Assembly (NCBI GenBank): GCA_006844605.1
Contig: SPJN01000015.1
Location: 1-64,000, forward strand
DNA from: Hyphomicrobiales bacterium
GTDB taxonomy: Bacteria; Pseudomonadota; Alphaproteobacteria; SPJN01
Direction of reading: 5' to 3'
DNA: 64,000 nucleotides
Part shown: positions 51,855 to 62,971 of the stretch, piece by piece
Numbering within the stretch: position 1 is the stretch's first letter
Layout: every line of letters begins with the position of its first letter
Made by a program: the position numbers and the translations under genes
Notes under the pieces: generated by a model
What the model was told of the DNA's origin: nothing
Database searches by the model: none
Seen by the model: the letters and a program-made list of their open reading frames with translations, nothing else

Positions 51855-53531
51855 ATGGCAGTCAGCGCAAATAAGCTGGAGCTACTTCAGATCGCCGACC
51901 TTCTGGCTGATGAAAAAGGCATTGATAAAGAAATCGTCATCGAGGCGATGGAAGAGGCCATTCAAAAGGCTGCTCGTGGCCGTTACGGCGCCGAGAATGA
52001 TATCGTTGCCCAGATTGATCGTGCAACCGGTGAAAGCAGCCTGTTCCGTCAGCGTGCCGTGGTCGAAGAAGTAGAAAACGATCATCATGAATTGTTGTTG
52101 GCTGACGCCAAACGACTGGACGCCGAAATCGAACTTGGCGACTTTCTGCGTGAACCGTTGCCCCCTATCGAATTTGGCCGTATTGCCGCCCAGACCGCCA
52201 AGCAGGTCATTGTGCAAAAGGTCCGCGATGCTGAGCGTGAGCGCCAGTATGGAGAATTCAAAGACCGCGTTGATGAAATCATCTCAGGCGTTGTGAAGCG
52301 CGTTGAATATGGCAATGTGATCATTGATCTTGGCCGTGCCGAAGGCATTATGCGCCGCGACCAAATCCTGCCGCGTGAAACCTTCCGCGTTGGTGACCGC
52401 GTGCGCTGCTATATCTATGATGTGCGCCGCGAACAGCGTGGCCCGCAAATCTTCCTAAGCCGGACCCATGAAAACTTCATGGTGCATCTGTTCGCGCAGG
52501 AAGTCCCCGAAATCTATGATGGTGTCATAGAAATCCGCGCCGTCGCCCGTGATCCGGGCAGCCGTGCGAAAATCGCCGTCTTCTCCAATGATAGTTCCAT
52601 CGACCCTGTCGGCGCTTGCGTCGGGATGCGCGGTAGCCGCGTGCAGGCCGTCGTGAACGAACTTCAGGGCGAAAAGATCGACATCATTCCGCACACCGAA
52701 GACATTGCCAGCTTTATCGTGTCTGCATTGCAGCCCGCCACAGTCGTTAAGGTGGTGATGGATGAAGATGCCGGCAAAATTGAAGTTGTCGTCCCCGATG
52801 ATCAATTGTCTTTGGCAATCGGTCGCCGTGGCCAAAATGTGCGCCTTGCCTCTCAACTTTCCGGTTGGGACATAGACATTCTGACCGAAGAAGAAGAAAG
52901 CGCCCGCCGTCAGGAAGAGTTTGCACAGCGCACCGCCCTGTTCACCGCTGCGCTTGATGTGGATGAACTGGTGGCACAGCTGTTGGCGTCAGAAGGCTTC
53001 ACCTCCATGGAAGAAATTGCCTATGTGGAGATTGAAGAGCTGACCGACATTGAAGGCTTTGACGACGACACTGCCGATGAATTACAGGCCCGTGCCCGCG
53101 ATTATTTGGCCCGTCAGGAAGAAATTCTGGTCAACCAAGCCAAGGAACTTGGCGCACAGGAAGACCTGCTCGGCTTTGAAGGTCTGACGCCGAAAATGCT
53201 GGCAGCACTGGCCGAAGCTGAAATCCTGTCACTTGAAGATTTCGCAGGCTCCGTCGCTGATGAATTGATCGGTGGCGTTGACTTCATCAAGGGCGAGAAG
53301 ATCAAGATCAAGGGTATCCTTGAAGGCTTTGACCTGACCGAACTTGATGCCAATCGTCTGATCATGACTGCCCGTTTGGTTGTTGGCTGGATCGACGAAA
53401 TGCCTGATCTGGAGCCTGAAGTGGCCGAAGAAGGCGAAGATGAAGACATTATTGCTGAAGCAGAAGGTGAAGAACTTGCTGCTGCGGTTTTTGATGGCCC
53501 GGCAACGGGTCAGCCCGAGGACGCGCGTTAA
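51855..53531 (+). CDS. nusA: Transcription termination/antitermination factor NusA
   Basis: S1 and KH domains; VGACVGMRGSRVQAVVNELQGEKIDII; two C-terminal helix-hairpin repeats. Confidence 0.97.
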   Translation: MAVSANKLELLQIADLLADEKGIDKEIVIEAMEEAIQKAARGRYGAENDIVAQIDRATGESSLFRQRAVVEEVENDHHELLLADAKRLDAEIELGDFLREPLPPIEFGRIAAQTAKQVIVQKVRDAERERQYGEFKDRVDEIISGVVKRVEYGNVIIDLGRAEGIMRRDQILPRETFRVGDRVRCYIYDVRREQRGPQIFLSRTHENFMVHLFAQEVPEIYDGVIEIRAVARDPGSRAKIAVFSNDSSIDPVGACVGMRGSRVQAVVNELQGEKIDIIPHTEDIASFIVSALQPATVVKVVMDEDAGKIEVVVPDDQLSLAIGRRGQNVRLASQLSGWDIDILTEEEESARRQEEFAQRTALFTAALDVDELVAQLLASEGFTSMEEIAYVEIEELTDIEGFDDDTADELQARARDYLARQEEILVNQAKELGAQEDLLGFEGLTPKMLAALAEAEILSLEDFAGSVADELIGGVDFIKGEKIKIKGILEGFDLTELDANRLIMTARLVVGWIDEMPDLEPEVAEEGEDEDIIAEAEGEELAAAVFDGPATGQPEDAR

Positions 53532-53567
53532 GCGCTCCTGAAGAACGATGAGGACACGGCACGTAAT

Positions 53568-54257
53568 ATGCGGGAACGGCGATGCATAGTCAGGCGACAC
53601 TGTCTGACCGAAGATCGGCTGATCCGGTTCGTTGCAAGCCCCGATGGGGTTGTAACACCGGATCTGGCCGCGCGCCTGCCCGGCAGGGGTCTGTGGGTAT
53701 CCGCTGACCGCAACGCTGTTCGTGAAGCTGCGGCCAAAAACCTGTTTTCCCGCGCTGCCAAATCATCGCTCACCCTACCCGCACAGGCCGATGGGCTTGA
53801 CCAAGCTGCTGCCGCAGATGCCTTGGCCGATCAGGTCGGCAGCCTGTTGAAAAAGCAGGCATTGGGCGCTTTGGGCCTAACCAAACGTGGCGGAGAGCTG
53901 GTTCATGGCCGCATGCGGGTCGAAGAACGACTGAATAAAGGCCCGGTTGGTGCCCTGATTGAGGCTGCAGACGCCGCCGAAGATGGACGCCGCCAGGTAC
54001 GTAACAAGCTGTTTGGCTTGGAAAAAGACGCTGACGTGGCCCACGCGCCCGTCATAAATAATTTCACTGTGGCAGAATTGAGCTTGGCACTGGGGGCGGA
54101 AAATGTGGTACATGCTGCCGTTAATCCCGGCAAGCTGTGCCGCAAACTGCGAAATGATACAGAAAAGCTGGTCAGCTATGACGCCGACATGGCAGGGACG
54201 GCACCAACGCCCCTTGCCAATCAGGCAGATGGCAACCGGGATGAGATAAGGAAGTAA
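53568..54257 (+). CDS. YlxR-like (DUF448) RNA-binding protein with L7Ae-like C-terminus
   Basis: [48 protein letters not shown]; nusA-infB location. Confidence 0.92.
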   Translation: MRERRCIVRRHCLTEDRLIRFVASPDGVVTPDLAARLPGRGLWVSADRNAVREAAAKNLFSRAAKSSLTLPAQADGLDQAAAADALADQVGSLLKKQALGALGLTKRGGELVHGRMRVEERLNKGPVGALIEAADAAEDGRRQVRNKLFGLEKDADVAHAPVINNFTVAELSLALGAENVVHAAVNPGKLCRKLRNDTEKLVSYDADMAGTAPTPLANQADGNRDEIRK

Positions 54258-54265
54258 GGACGGAC

Positions 54266-56950
54266 ATGGCCGATACGAAAGATACCGAACCCAAACCCGA
54301 AGGCGGAAAAGCCGGACGCACCCTGTCATTGAAGACAGGCGGCGGTGCCGGTGGACGTCGCGGTGGTGGCGGCGCGGGCGGTTCGTCCCGTCCCAAAGTC
54401 GTGGTGGAAAAAAAGCGCAAGCGTATTTCGGTGCCAACCGATGGTCAGCCCGCCGCCAAACGCGCTGCGCCGAAAAAGCCCGGTGGCGCACCCAAAGTCA
54501 CGTTGAAGCCCGTTGTCGGCAAGGCTGCGGACCAAAAGAAAGCGACCGCCAAGGCCGCCCCGACGGTTTCAAACAAACCGATCGAAAGCGTCGATCATCT
54601 GACCGATTCCGAACGGTCTGCCCGCGCCAAGGCGCTGGAACAGGCCCGCATCGACGAACATAGCCGCGCGCAGGAAACTGCAGAAGAAGAACGTCGCCGC
54701 GAAGCTGAAGCCGCGAAGCGTGCGGTTGAAGAAGCCGCAGACGCCAAGCGCCGGGGTGAAGAAGACGAAGCCCGCCGCAAGGCCGAAGAAGAAGCCGCCC
54801 GCAAGCTTGAGGACGAGGCCCGCAAACAGGCCGAAGCCAAGCGCAAGGCAGAAGAAGAAAAATCCCGCCAAACCGATGAAGCGCGCAAGGCCAAACAACG
54901 TGGCAAGGTTGCTGATCCGGTAAAGGCACAGCCCGAACCGGAAGCAGAAGGCGACAACCGCCGCAAGGCACCGCCGACCAGCTTCCGCGTGAAGGAAAGC
55001 CGCAAACGGCCCAGCGAAACCGCAGCACCCGCCAAGGGCGGTGATCGCCGCCGCAGCGGTAAACTGACGATCAATCAGGCCCTGAACGAGGACGAAGGCC
55101 AGCGCGCCCGTTCGCTTGCCTCGCTCAAGCGTCGCCGCGAACGTGAAAAGCGCCAGCTTGAAAAATTGCGCGCCTCAAACGAAAAAGTGGCCCGTGAAGT
55201 GATCATCCCCGAAGCCATCACCGTGCAGGACCTTGCTGCGCGTATGGCCGAACGTGGTGCCCTTGTGGTCAAAACGCTGATGGATTTGGGCGTCATGGTC
55301 ACCGTGAACCAAACCATTGATGCAGACACTGCCGAACTTGTTGCCGAAGAATTGGGCCACAAGGTCAAGCGTGTGTCAGATGCCGACGTTGAAGTCGGTC
55401 TGGAAATCGATATCAAGGATGATGATGTCGATCTGCAGCCGCGCGCGCCTGTCGTGACGATTATGGGCCATGTTGACCATGGTAAAACCAGCCTGCTTGA
55501 TGCCTTCCGCAATGCCAATGTGGTAGCCGGTGAAGCTGGCGGTATTACCCAGCATATCGGTGCCTATCAGGTCAAAGACCCGAACGGCAATCTGATTACC
55601 TTCCTCGACACGCCGGGCCATGCGGCCTTTACCCAGATGCGTGCCCGTGGGGCGTCAGTCACTGATATCGTGATCATCGTGGTGGCTGCCAATGATTCCG
55701 TCATGCCGCAAACCGTCGAAGCGATCAATCACGCCAAGGCTGCCGAAGTGCCGATCATTGTTGCCGTCAACAAGTGTGACCTGCCCGAGGCGAATGCCGC
55801 CAAGACCAAGCAGGATTTGTTGCAGCATGAGATTTACGTCGAAGAAATGGGTGGCGACATCCAATCCGTCGATGTGTCCGCCAAAACGGGCGAAGGTCTC
55901 GACACCCTGATGGAAGCCATCTCGCTACAGGCTGAATATCTTGAATTGAAAGCCAACCCGACTTCCGAAGCCTCAGGCTCCGTCATTGAAGCCAAGCTCG
56001 ACAAGGGTCGTGGCCCCGTTGCCACCGTTCTGGTCGGTCGCGGCAGCTTGAAAAAGGGTGACATCTTTGTCGCCGGTGCCGAATGGGGTCGGGTCCGCGC
56101 ACTGGTCAACGATCAGGGCCAACAAATCAAGGCCGCAGGCCCCAGCCAACCGGTTGAGGTTCTGGGTCTGCAGGGCGCACCCGAAGCAGGCGACGAATTT
56201 ATCGTGGTTGATAATGAAAACCGCGCGCGTGAAGTGTCCGAATTCCGTACACGCAAGAAACGCGAAGCACAGGCCGCCAAATTGGCCGGTGCCAATAAGT
56301 TCGAAACCATGTTTGCGCAGTTAAGCGATGACAGGGCCGCCGAAGTCCCCGTGATCATCAAGGCAGACGTTCAAGGGTCTGTTGAAGCAATCATCGGCGC
56401 TCTTGATGGGCTTGGCACTGATGAAGTGCGCGCCCTTGTGCTGCATGGCGGCGTCGGCGGGATTACCCAGCATGACGTGTCATTGGCACAGGCATCAAAC
56501 GCGCTGATCATCGGCTTTAACGTCCGCGCCAATCCGCAGGCCCGGGATCTTGCGAAGGCCGAAGGGATTGAGCTGCGTTACTATTCGGTGATTTACGATC
56601 TGGTTGACGAGATCAAGGCTGCGATGTCCGGGATGCTTAGCCCCGATATGCAGGAAGAGTTTATCGGCCGCGTCGATGTTCGCGAGGTATTCTCGGTCGG
56701 CAAATCGAACAAGGTTGCCGGTTGCTTGGTCACCGAAGGCAATGCCCGGGCCAAGGCCAAGGTGCGCTTGTTGCGTGATGAAGTCGTCGTCCATGAAGGC
56801 GAAATCGACAGCCTGCGCCGCTTTAAGGATGAAGTGAAGGAAGTCGCCGCCGGTACTGAATGTGGTGTGTCATTGCTGAACTATCAGGACGTGAAGGTCG
56901 GCGATGTGCTGGAACTTTATGACGTGAAGGAAGTCGCCCGGACGCTTTAA
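54266..56950 (+). CDS. infB: Translation initiation factor IF-2
   Basis: [40 protein letters not shown]; charged low-complexity N-terminus. Confidence 0.98.
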   Translation: MADTKDTEPKPEGGKAGRTLSLKTGGGAGGRRGGGGAGGSSRPKVVVEKKRKRISVPTDGQPAAKRAAPKKPGGAPKVTLKPVVGKAADQKKATAKAAPTVSNKPIESVDHLTDSERSARAKALEQARIDEHSRAQETAEEERRREAEAAKRAVEEAADAKRRGEEDEARRKAEEEAARKLEDEARKQAEAKRKAEEEKSRQTDEARKAKQRGKVADPVKAQPEPEAEGDNRRKAPPTSFRVKESRKRPSETAAPAKGGDRRRSGKLTINQALNEDEGQRARSLASLKRRREREKRQLEKLRASNEKVAREVIIPEAITVQDLAARMAERGALVVKTLMDLGVMVTVNQTIDADTAELVAEELGHKVKRVSDADVEVGLEIDIKDDDVDLQPRAPVVTIMGHVDHGKTSLLDAFRNANVVAGEAGGITQHIGAYQVKDPNGNLITFLDTPGHAAFTQMRARGASVTDIVIIVVAANDSVMPQTVEAINHAKAAEVPIIVAVNKCDLPEANAAKTKQDLLQHEIYVEEMGGDIQSVDVSAKTGEGLDTLMEAISLQAEYLELKANPTSEASGSVIEAKLDKGRGPVATVLVGRGSLKKGDIFVAGAEWGRVRALVNDQGQQIKAAGPSQPVEVLGLQGAPEAGDEFIVVDNENRAREVSEFRTRKKREAQAAKLAGANKFETMFAQLSDDRAAEVPVIIKADVQGSVEAIIGALDGLGTDEVRALVLHGGVGGITQHDVSLAQASNALIIGFNVRANPQARDLAKAEGIELRYYSVIYDLVDEIKAAMSGMLSPDMQEEFIGRVDVREVFSVGKSNKVAGCLVTEGNARAKAKVRLLRDEVVVHEGEIDSLRRFKDEVKEVAAGTECGVSLLNYQDVKVGDVLELYDVKEVARTL

Positions 56951-56999
56951 TGACCGCGCCTGATTTGCTGTCATTCGTCCGCGCCTGATGGGGAAAACC

Positions 57000-57494
57000 A
57001 TGTCCCGCCGTAGACCACGCCGTAACGCAACAAATATTGCAGCCGGGGCATCGCCCCGTCTGTCCGGTCGTGCGCCCAGCCAACGTCAGTTGCGCATGGG
57101 TGAAGCGATGCGCCAGGCGCTTGCTGATATTATCACCCGTGAAAGTTTCGCCGATCCGTTGATCGCCGATGCCACTTTCACCATTTCTGAAGTGCGCCCC
57201 AGCCCCGATCTGAAACAGGCCACCGTGTTTGTGTCTGTCCTGGGTATGGATGGGCATGAGGAACAGTTGGCCATTCAGGCATTGAATGCCCAAAAAGGTC
57301 CGATCCGGCAGGCACTTGACCAAAAGATCACCCGCAAATATTCAGCCGCGCTGAATTTCGTCCGTGACGCCCTGTACGATCAGGCAGGCCATATCGATGC
57401 GCTGTTGCGCAGTGACAAGGTGCAGGCAGATATTTCAGAAGCAGATGCCGATTTTGATGTCGACGATAATGACGAGGACGGGCATGGGGCGTAG
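57000..57494 (+). CDS. rbfA: 30S ribosome-binding factor RbfA (start may be 56988 or 57000)
   Basis: APSQRQLRMGEAMRQALADIITRE, ISEVRPSPDLKQATVFVSVLG. Confidence 0.93.
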   Translation: MSRRRPRRNATNIAAGASPRLSGRAPSQRQLRMGEAMRQALADIITRESFADPLIADATFTISEVRPSPDLKQATVFVSVLGMDGHEEQLAIQALNAQKGPIRQALDQKITRKYSAALNFVRDALYDQAGHIDALLRSDKVQADISEADADFDVDDNDEDGHGA

Positions 57495-58449
57495 GCGGCG
57501 GCGCGGACTTCCCATTAACGGCTGGGTCATTGTGGACAAGCCGCGGGACGTCACCTCAACTGATGTGGTTGCCATTGTGCGCCGCGCGTTTAACGCGCAA
57601 AAGGCCGGGCATGGCGGCACGCTTGACCCTTTGGCTGAAGGTATTTTGCCCATCGCGCTGGGCGAGGCGACAAAAACCGTCCCCTTTGCGATGGATGCCA
57701 CGAAATCCTATGACTTCACTATCCGCTGGGGTGAAGAACGCACCACCGATGACCTTGAAGGCGATGTCACCGTCACATCCGACAAGCGCCCCACGACAGA
57801 CGAAATTATGCAGGGTCTGGAACAGTTTACCGGGCAGATTTCACAGGTGCCCCCGCAGTTTTCCGCCATTAAGGTGGATGGCGCGCGGGCCTATGATCTG
57901 GCGCGCGGCGGCGAAGATGTGGCCCTGAAGGCCCGCCCGGTTCATGTGATTGATTTGGACTATTGCGGCCCGCTTGATGACACGCACGGCGCGTTTCGCA
58001 TGACCTGCGGAAAAGGCACCTATGTCCGGGCCTTGGCCCGTGATTTGGGCCGTGCGCTGGGCTCCGCAGCGACGGTTGCAGCCATTCGGCGGACCCGCGT
58101 GGGTCCGTTTGACGCGGATCGGGCGATTTCGCTGGATTCTTTGCGCGATTTGGACAATAGTCCGCCACCTGAACAGGCCCTTTTGCCTGTCGAGACTGCG
58201 CTGGACGGTATCCCGGCGCTAGCCCTGACAGGTTCGGACGCGCAATTGGTGCGCAATGGTGGGGCCGTTCGGATCACCCGATTGATGGCAGATCAGCTTG
58301 CCCAATCCGGCTTATCGGGCGCCACGCCCCCCTCTGACGAGGATGGTGCGGCCCCGCTGGTCAAATTGTTTGACCCGCAAGGGCGCTTTTTGGCCTTGGC
58401 AAGTCCGGTAAAAGGCACTGTGCAGCCAGTTCGGGTATTCCATTGTTGA
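57484..58449 (+). CDS. truB: tRNA pseudouridine(55) synthase
   Basis: GWVIVDKPRDVTSTDVVAIVRRAFNAQKAGHGGTLDPLAEGILPIALGEATK; overlaps rbfA. Confidence 0.96.
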   Translation: MGRRRRRGLPINGWVIVDKPRDVTSTDVVAIVRRAFNAQKAGHGGTLDPLAEGILPIALGEATKTVPFAMDATKSYDFTIRWGEERTTDDLEGDVTVTSDKRPTTDEIMQGLEQFTGQISQVPPQFSAIKVDGARAYDLARGGEDVALKARPVHVIDLDYCGPLDDTHGAFRMTCGKGTYVRALARDLGRALGSAATVAAIRRTRVGPFDADRAISLDSLRDLDNSPPPEQALLPVETALDGIPALALTGSDAQLVRNGGAVRITRLMADQLAQSGLSGATPPSDEDGAAPLVKLFDPQGRFLALASPVKGTVQPVRVFHC

Positions 58450-58475
58450 CCGATACCGTTTGAAGGAAAAAAGAT

Positions 58476-58745
58476 ATGTCCATTACGCCAGAGCGTAAGC
58501 TAGAAGTAATCGCCAAGTTCGCCACCAAAGAAGGCGACACAGGGTCCCCCGAAGTACAGGTTGCAATCCTGACAGATCGGATCCAGACCCTGACCGAACA
58601 CTTCAAGTCACACAAAAAAGATAATCACTCACGTCGCGGTCTGATCAAAATGGTCAACCAGCGTCGTAAGCTGCTTGACTATGTCAAGGGCAAGGATCAG
58701 GCCCGGTACGAGGCGCTGATTAAAGAATTGGGTCTGCGTAAGTAA
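58476..58745 (+). CDS. rpsO: 30S ribosomal protein S15
   Basis: [52 protein letters not shown]. Confidence 0.98.
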   Translation: MSITPERKLEVIAKFATKEGDTGSPEVQVAILTDRIQTLTEHFKSHKKDNHSRRGLIKMVNQRRKLLDYVKGKDQARYEALIKELGLRK

Positions 58746-58833
58746 ACGCAGTTTCAATGGCGGAGCGGCAGTATGATAACAAGATCGCCGCTCCCCGGAC
58801 AGTGCATGGTTCTGACCAGATAACAGCAAGATG

Positions 58834-58871
58834 AAAAAGGCGGCGGGTGAAAACCTGATCCCGCCTTTTTG
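58834..58871 (+). terminator. Rho-independent terminator between rpsO and pnp
   Basis: aaaaaggcggcggg...cccgcctttttg hairpin with U-tract. Confidence 0.7.
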
Positions 58872-59034
58872 TCGTAGTTAGATCAGCAGCACCATCGCAA
58901 AAGGCAGACCGTGACGGTCATGGTTTGCTTTGCCCACGGACGGGCAGCCCCCATTGGAATAGATGTTGTGGGGGGCAATGAATGACAGGGCGGAAGGTCC
59001 GTTCTGTATTGTAGGTGGATAAGGAAAATCCAAA

Positions 59035-61281
59035 ATGTTTGACAAGCAAGTCAAAGAAATCGAATGGGGCGGCCGGACGCTGCGCCTAGAAACCGGGCGC
59101 GTTGCCCGTCAGGCCGATGGGGCCGTTCTTGCCACATATGGTGAAACCACCGTATTGGCCACAGTTGTTGGCGCCAAGTCAGCCAAACCCGGTCAGGACT
59201 TCTTTCCGTTGACCGTGAACTATCAGGAAAAATCATACGCAGCGGGCAAGATCCCCGGTGGTTTCTTCAAACGTGAAGGCCGCCCGTCAGAGCGTGAAAC
59301 GCTGATCTGCCGCCTGATTGACCGCCCGATCCGCCCCCTGTTTGCGGATGGCTTCAAAAACGAAACACAGGTCATTGTCACGGTGATGAGCCATGACATG
59401 GAAAATGACCCCGATATTCTGGCCTTGGTTGCGTCTTCTGCTGCCTTGACCTTGTCCGGTCTGCCCTTCATGGGTCCGATCGGTGCGGCCCGCGTTGGCT
59501 ATAAGGATGGCGATTACATCCTGAACCCGACACTGGACGAAATGAACGATGCTGAAAACTCGCTTGATCTGGTTGTTGCCGGCACAGGTGACGCCGTGTT
59601 GATGGTTGAATCAGAAGCCAAAGAGCTTTCCGAAGAAATCATGCTTGGCGCCGTGACCTATGGTCATGAACAGTTCCAGCCCGTCATTGATGCCATCATT
59701 GAACTGGCCGAAGTTGCCGCAAAAGAACCGCGCGACTTTGAACCCAAAGACCTTAGCGACCTTGAAGGTCAGATCAACACTGCATCAGAAGCTGATCTGC
59801 GCGCCGCCTATGCAATCGCCGACAAGGCAGCCCGTAAGGCCGCTGTTGATGCTGCCAAAGCCAAGGCAAAAGACGCAGTCGTCGCAAGCCTGGGTGATGA
59901 CGCATTGAACGATGTTGATTTCGGCGATGCCTTCAAGCATGTCGAAAGCGGTATTGTGCGTAACAATATTCTGGACACCGGTCTGCGTATTGACGGTCGT
60001 GACACCAAAACAGTCCGCCCGATTCTTGCAGAAGTTGGCATCCTGCCCCGTACGCATGGGTCCAGCCTGTTCACCCGTGGTGAAACACAGGCCATCGTGG
60101 TTGCCACATTGGGCACCGGCGATGATGAAAAGATGATCGACGATCTGGACGGCAAGCGTTACGAAAACTTCATGCTGCATTACAACTTCCCCCCCTATTC
60201 TGTGGGCGAAGCTGGCCGCGTGGGTTTCACCAGCCGTCGTGAAGTCGGTCATGGCAAGTTGGCATGGCGCGCCGTTCGCGCGGTTCTGCCCGGTGCCGAT
60301 GAATTCCCCTACACGATCCGTATCGTGTCGGAAATCACCGAATCCAACGGCTCTTCCTCAATGGCCTCAGTGTGCGGTAGTTCACTGTCATTGATGGATG
60401 CCGGTGTCCCGATCAAGCGTCCCGTTGCCGGTATTGCCATGGGCCTGATCAAGGAAGGCGAACGCTATGCCGTTCTGTCTGACATTCTGGGTGATGAAGA
60501 TCACCTTGGTGACATGGACTTCAAGGTTGCCGGTACAGATGCCGGCGTGACCTCGCTGCAGATGGACATCAAGATCACGGGCATCACGACCCAGATCATG
60601 GATGTTGCTTTGGAACAGGCCAAGGATGGGCGTTTGCACATTCTGGGTGAGATGTCCAAGGCCCTGACCGAAAGCCGCGATAGCGTGGGCGAACATGCAC
60701 CGCGAATTGAAGTGATCAAGATTCCGGTCGAAAAAATCGGCGAAGTGATCGGCCCGGGTGGCAAGAACATCCGTGCCCTTGTTGAAGAAACCGGTGCCAA
60801 GATCGACATCAGTGACGACGGTACCGTTCGCGTTGCCGCTGTTGACAAGTCATCCATCGACGCTGCCCTTGACCGTTTGCGCGGCATTACGGCAGAAGCC
60901 GAAGTTGGCGTGATCTATGATGGTAAGGTTGTGAAGACCGTCGAATTCGGCGCCTTCGTGAACTTCATCGGCAATCGCGACGGCCTTGTCCATATTTCTG
61001 AAATCGCCAATGAGCGCGTCAATCAAGTGACTGACGTTCTTGAAGAAGGCCAGGCCGTTAAGGTCAAGGTTCTTGCGGTTGACGAACGTGGCAAGGTCCG
61101 CCTGTCCATGCGTGTGGTTGATCAGGAAACCGGCGAAGAGCTGGAAGACACCCGCCCGCCGCGTGAAGAACGTGAAGGCGGCAACCGTCGTGGCGGCCGT
61201 GGCCGTGGTGGCGATCGGGGCCCCCGTCGTGACAAAAACGAAGGTGGCAATGAAGGCGGCAACAGCTCTTCTGAAGACTAA
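59035..61281 (+). CDS. pnp: Polyribonucleotide nucleotidyltransferase
   Basis: Two RNase PH domains; KH ([29 protein letters not shown]) and S1 domains. Confidence 0.98.
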   Translation: MFDKQVKEIEWGGRTLRLETGRVARQADGAVLATYGETTVLATVVGAKSAKPGQDFFPLTVNYQEKSYAAGKIPGGFFKREGRPSERETLICRLIDRPIRPLFADGFKNETQVIVTVMSHDMENDPDILALVASSAALTLSGLPFMGPIGAARVGYKDGDYILNPTLDEMNDAENSLDLVVAGTGDAVLMVESEAKELSEEIMLGAVTYGHEQFQPVIDAIIELAEVAAKEPRDFEPKDLSDLEGQINTASEADLRAAYAIADKAARKAAVDAAKAKAKDAVVASLGDDALNDVDFGDAFKHVESGIVRNNILDTGLRIDGRDTKTVRPILAEVGILPRTHGSSLFTRGETQAIVVATLGTGDDEKMIDDLDGKRYENFMLHYNFPPYSVGEAGRVGFTSRREVGHGKLAWRAVRAVLPGADEFPYTIRIVSEITESNGSSSMASVCGSSLSLMDAGVPIKRPVAGIAMGLIKEGERYAVLSDILGDEDHLGDMDFKVAGTDAGVTSLQMDIKITGITTQIMDVALEQAKDGRLHILGEMSKALTESRDSVGEHAPRIEVIKIPVEKIGEVIGPGGKNIRALVEETGAKIDISDDGTVRVAAVDKSSIDAALDRLRGITAEAEVGVIYDGKVVKTVEFGAFVNFIGNRDGLVHISEIANERVNQVTDVLEEGQAVKVKVLAVDERGKVRLSMRVVDQETGEELEDTRPPREEREGGNRRGGRGRGGDRGPRRDKNEGGNEGGNSSSED

Positions 61282-61305
61282 GCCCCTTCCACACTACTGA
61301 ATAAG

Positions 61306-61345
61306 AAACGGCGGTTGAGGCATCCCCTCAGCCGCCGTTTTTCTT
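61306..61345. terminator. Bidirectional-looking terminator between convergent pnp and 61328-61981
   Basis: aaacggcggttgagg-catcc-cctcagccgccgttttt. Confidence 0.8.
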
Positions 61346-61981
61346 TGCCGCCTCATAGTCCGGCCCGCAGACACCCGTGGGATTGTGGGGTAATTTGTGA
61401 TTGGCATGCAGGAATGATGCACCCGCATTGATTTCGTCATCGGCATGCACCATTTGCCAATAGAAACGGTCACGCCCACCTTTAATGACCGAATTGACTG
61501 TCACCCTGACTGTGGCCGATGCGCGAGAAAACTTGTGGGCATGGTGTGTATCACCAATTGCGGTCGTACTTGTAAAGACTGTCAGACCCGCCACCGCCTC
61601 CACAGCGCAGATCGCATCGCCCTGCAGGAATATGACAGCCTGCACATCTTCGCCTTCCAATGAAAAAGGGACGCGATCAAAATTATGGTTCTCTGGATCA
61701 GTTACACGATTTTCAAGGTCGGCTCGTGGGCCATAACCACCAGTTACATAAATATAGTCCCAATGGGGACCGCCAAACTGGGACAAATCAAGCAGGACAG
61801 GACGTGTATAGTTTTCGGCAATCTGATGATGTGCTTTCGTGATGGCGTCATCACCCACCATGTCCAGCCAATTGGTGACGGACAGCGCCACAACAAGCAA
61901 TCCCGGCACACCAAACAAGATCAGCAATATGGCAAGGAAGAGTTTCCTCGGGTTTCGGAAGATCGACTTACAGTGCATCAT
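61328..61981 (-). CDS. Hypothetical membrane-anchored protein
   Basis: 217 aa, N-terminal TM KLFLAILLILFGVPGLLVVALSV; no recognised domain. Confidence 0.65.
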   Translation of the reverse strand: MMHCKSIFRNPRKLFLAILLILFGVPGLLVVALSVTNWLDMVGDDAITKAHHQIAENYTRPVLLDLSQFGGPHWDYIYVTGGYGPRADLENRVTDPENHNFDRVPFSLEGEDVQAVIFLQGDAICAVEAVAGLTVFTSTTAIGDTHHAHKFSRASATVRVTVNSVIKGGRDRFYWQMVHADDEINAGASFLHANHKLPHNPTGVCGPDYEAAKKNGG

Positions 61982-62142
61982 TCACCGCGCCCAACATAAA
62001 GCGCATCTGCCTGCCGCATACAGGACAGTCAGATCAAAAGTCAGGATACGCAGAAGCACCAAAAACATGCAGCTCCACACCAGAATATTGGCGAGCGTAT
62101 TATTGGTTATGATCCGCCAAAGCCTGCCCACATCAACCAGCC

Positions 62143-62838
62143 CTAAGTTATCCGCCCGATCCAGCGGACGCGGCCTGCGATGCGCAGGCTTTCGGCAATT
62201 TCAGCCGGTAGATTTTCGGTTTCATAGGCAGGGTTGTCAGACTTAATCGCCACAGACCCATCGGTAAACCGCTGCACGCGCTTGACCAACAATCGTTCGT
62301 CATAGCCGATGACATAAATCGCATCATCCATGACCCGTTCAATGGCGCGGTCAACCAACAGAATATCGCCGCTGCGGATGGTGGGTTCCATCGAATCCCC
62401 CGTGGCCCCAATAAGCGCGGCCTTGCCCGGCAGAATGGACGCATCATCCAGCAACCAATCCTTACGAAAGGCGAGGAAATCGACCGGGGCCTGATCTTCG
62501 GCAAAGGCCCCCGGCCCGGCAGAGGCAGCCACATCAAAACGCGGCACCATGACAAAACCTGAAATATCCGGCGGCTGGCCGTCATAGCCCAACTGGGCCG
62601 GGCCATTCAAAAGCCAGTTCAAATCCACGCCCTGTGCCGCCAATTTGGCAAGTGTTTGTGCCTTGGGCGCAACCTCGCCCATTTCATAGCGTTGATAGGT
62701 TCGCAAATTCAAACCCAGCTGGCCCGCAAACACCTGTTGGGGCAGGCCTTCGCTATCCCGCAGCTCAGCCAAACGCGCGCCAATGGCACGACAGTCCAAG
62801 GCGTCTGCTTCTTCATATATGACGTCTTCTGGTTTCAT
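62143..62838 (-). CDS. XRE HTH / S24 peptidase-like transcriptional repressor
   Basis: HTH (LPQQVFAGQLGLNLRTYQRYEMGEVAPKAQTL) and S24 signature (GDSMEPTIRSGDILLVDRAI ... RLLVKRVQ). Confidence 0.92.
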   Translation of the reverse strand: MKPEDVIYEEADALDCRAIGARLAELRDSEGLPQQVFAGQLGLNLRTYQRYEMGEVAPKAQTLAKLAAQGVDLNWLLNGPAQLGYDGQPPDISGFVMVPRFDVAASAGPGAFAEDQAPVDFLAFRKDWLLDDASILPGKAALIGATGDSMEPTIRSGDILLVDRAIERVMDDAIYVIGYDERLLVKRVQRFTDGSVAIKSDNPAYETENLPAEIAESLRIAGRVRWIGRIT

Positions 62839-62849
62839 AATTCACTTTA

Positions 62850-62867
62850 TGTCATATTTACATGACA
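62850..62867. promoter_or_regulatory. Palindromic operator candidate
   Basis: TGTCAT-ATTTAC-ATGACA. Confidence 0.6.
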
Positions 62868-62895
62868 AAAACAACATATATTACGACAGTTTTTG

Positions 62896-62923
62896 TTGAC
62901 TCTTGCGAAAAGATGACTATAGT
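62896..62923 (+). promoter_or_regulatory. Sigma70-type promoter for the Mor-like gene
   Basis: TTGACT-16 bp-TATAGT. Confidence 0.65.
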
Positions 62924-62971
62924 ATGGCGTGTATTCAGGGTCAAAGACAATCGTATGCAGCCGGAGGGGTT

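Noticed and set aside
54266-55075. Low-complexity Ala/Glu/Lys/Arg-rich region as a repeat element
   Set aside because: This is the normal charged, disordered N-terminal region of proteobacterial IF-2.
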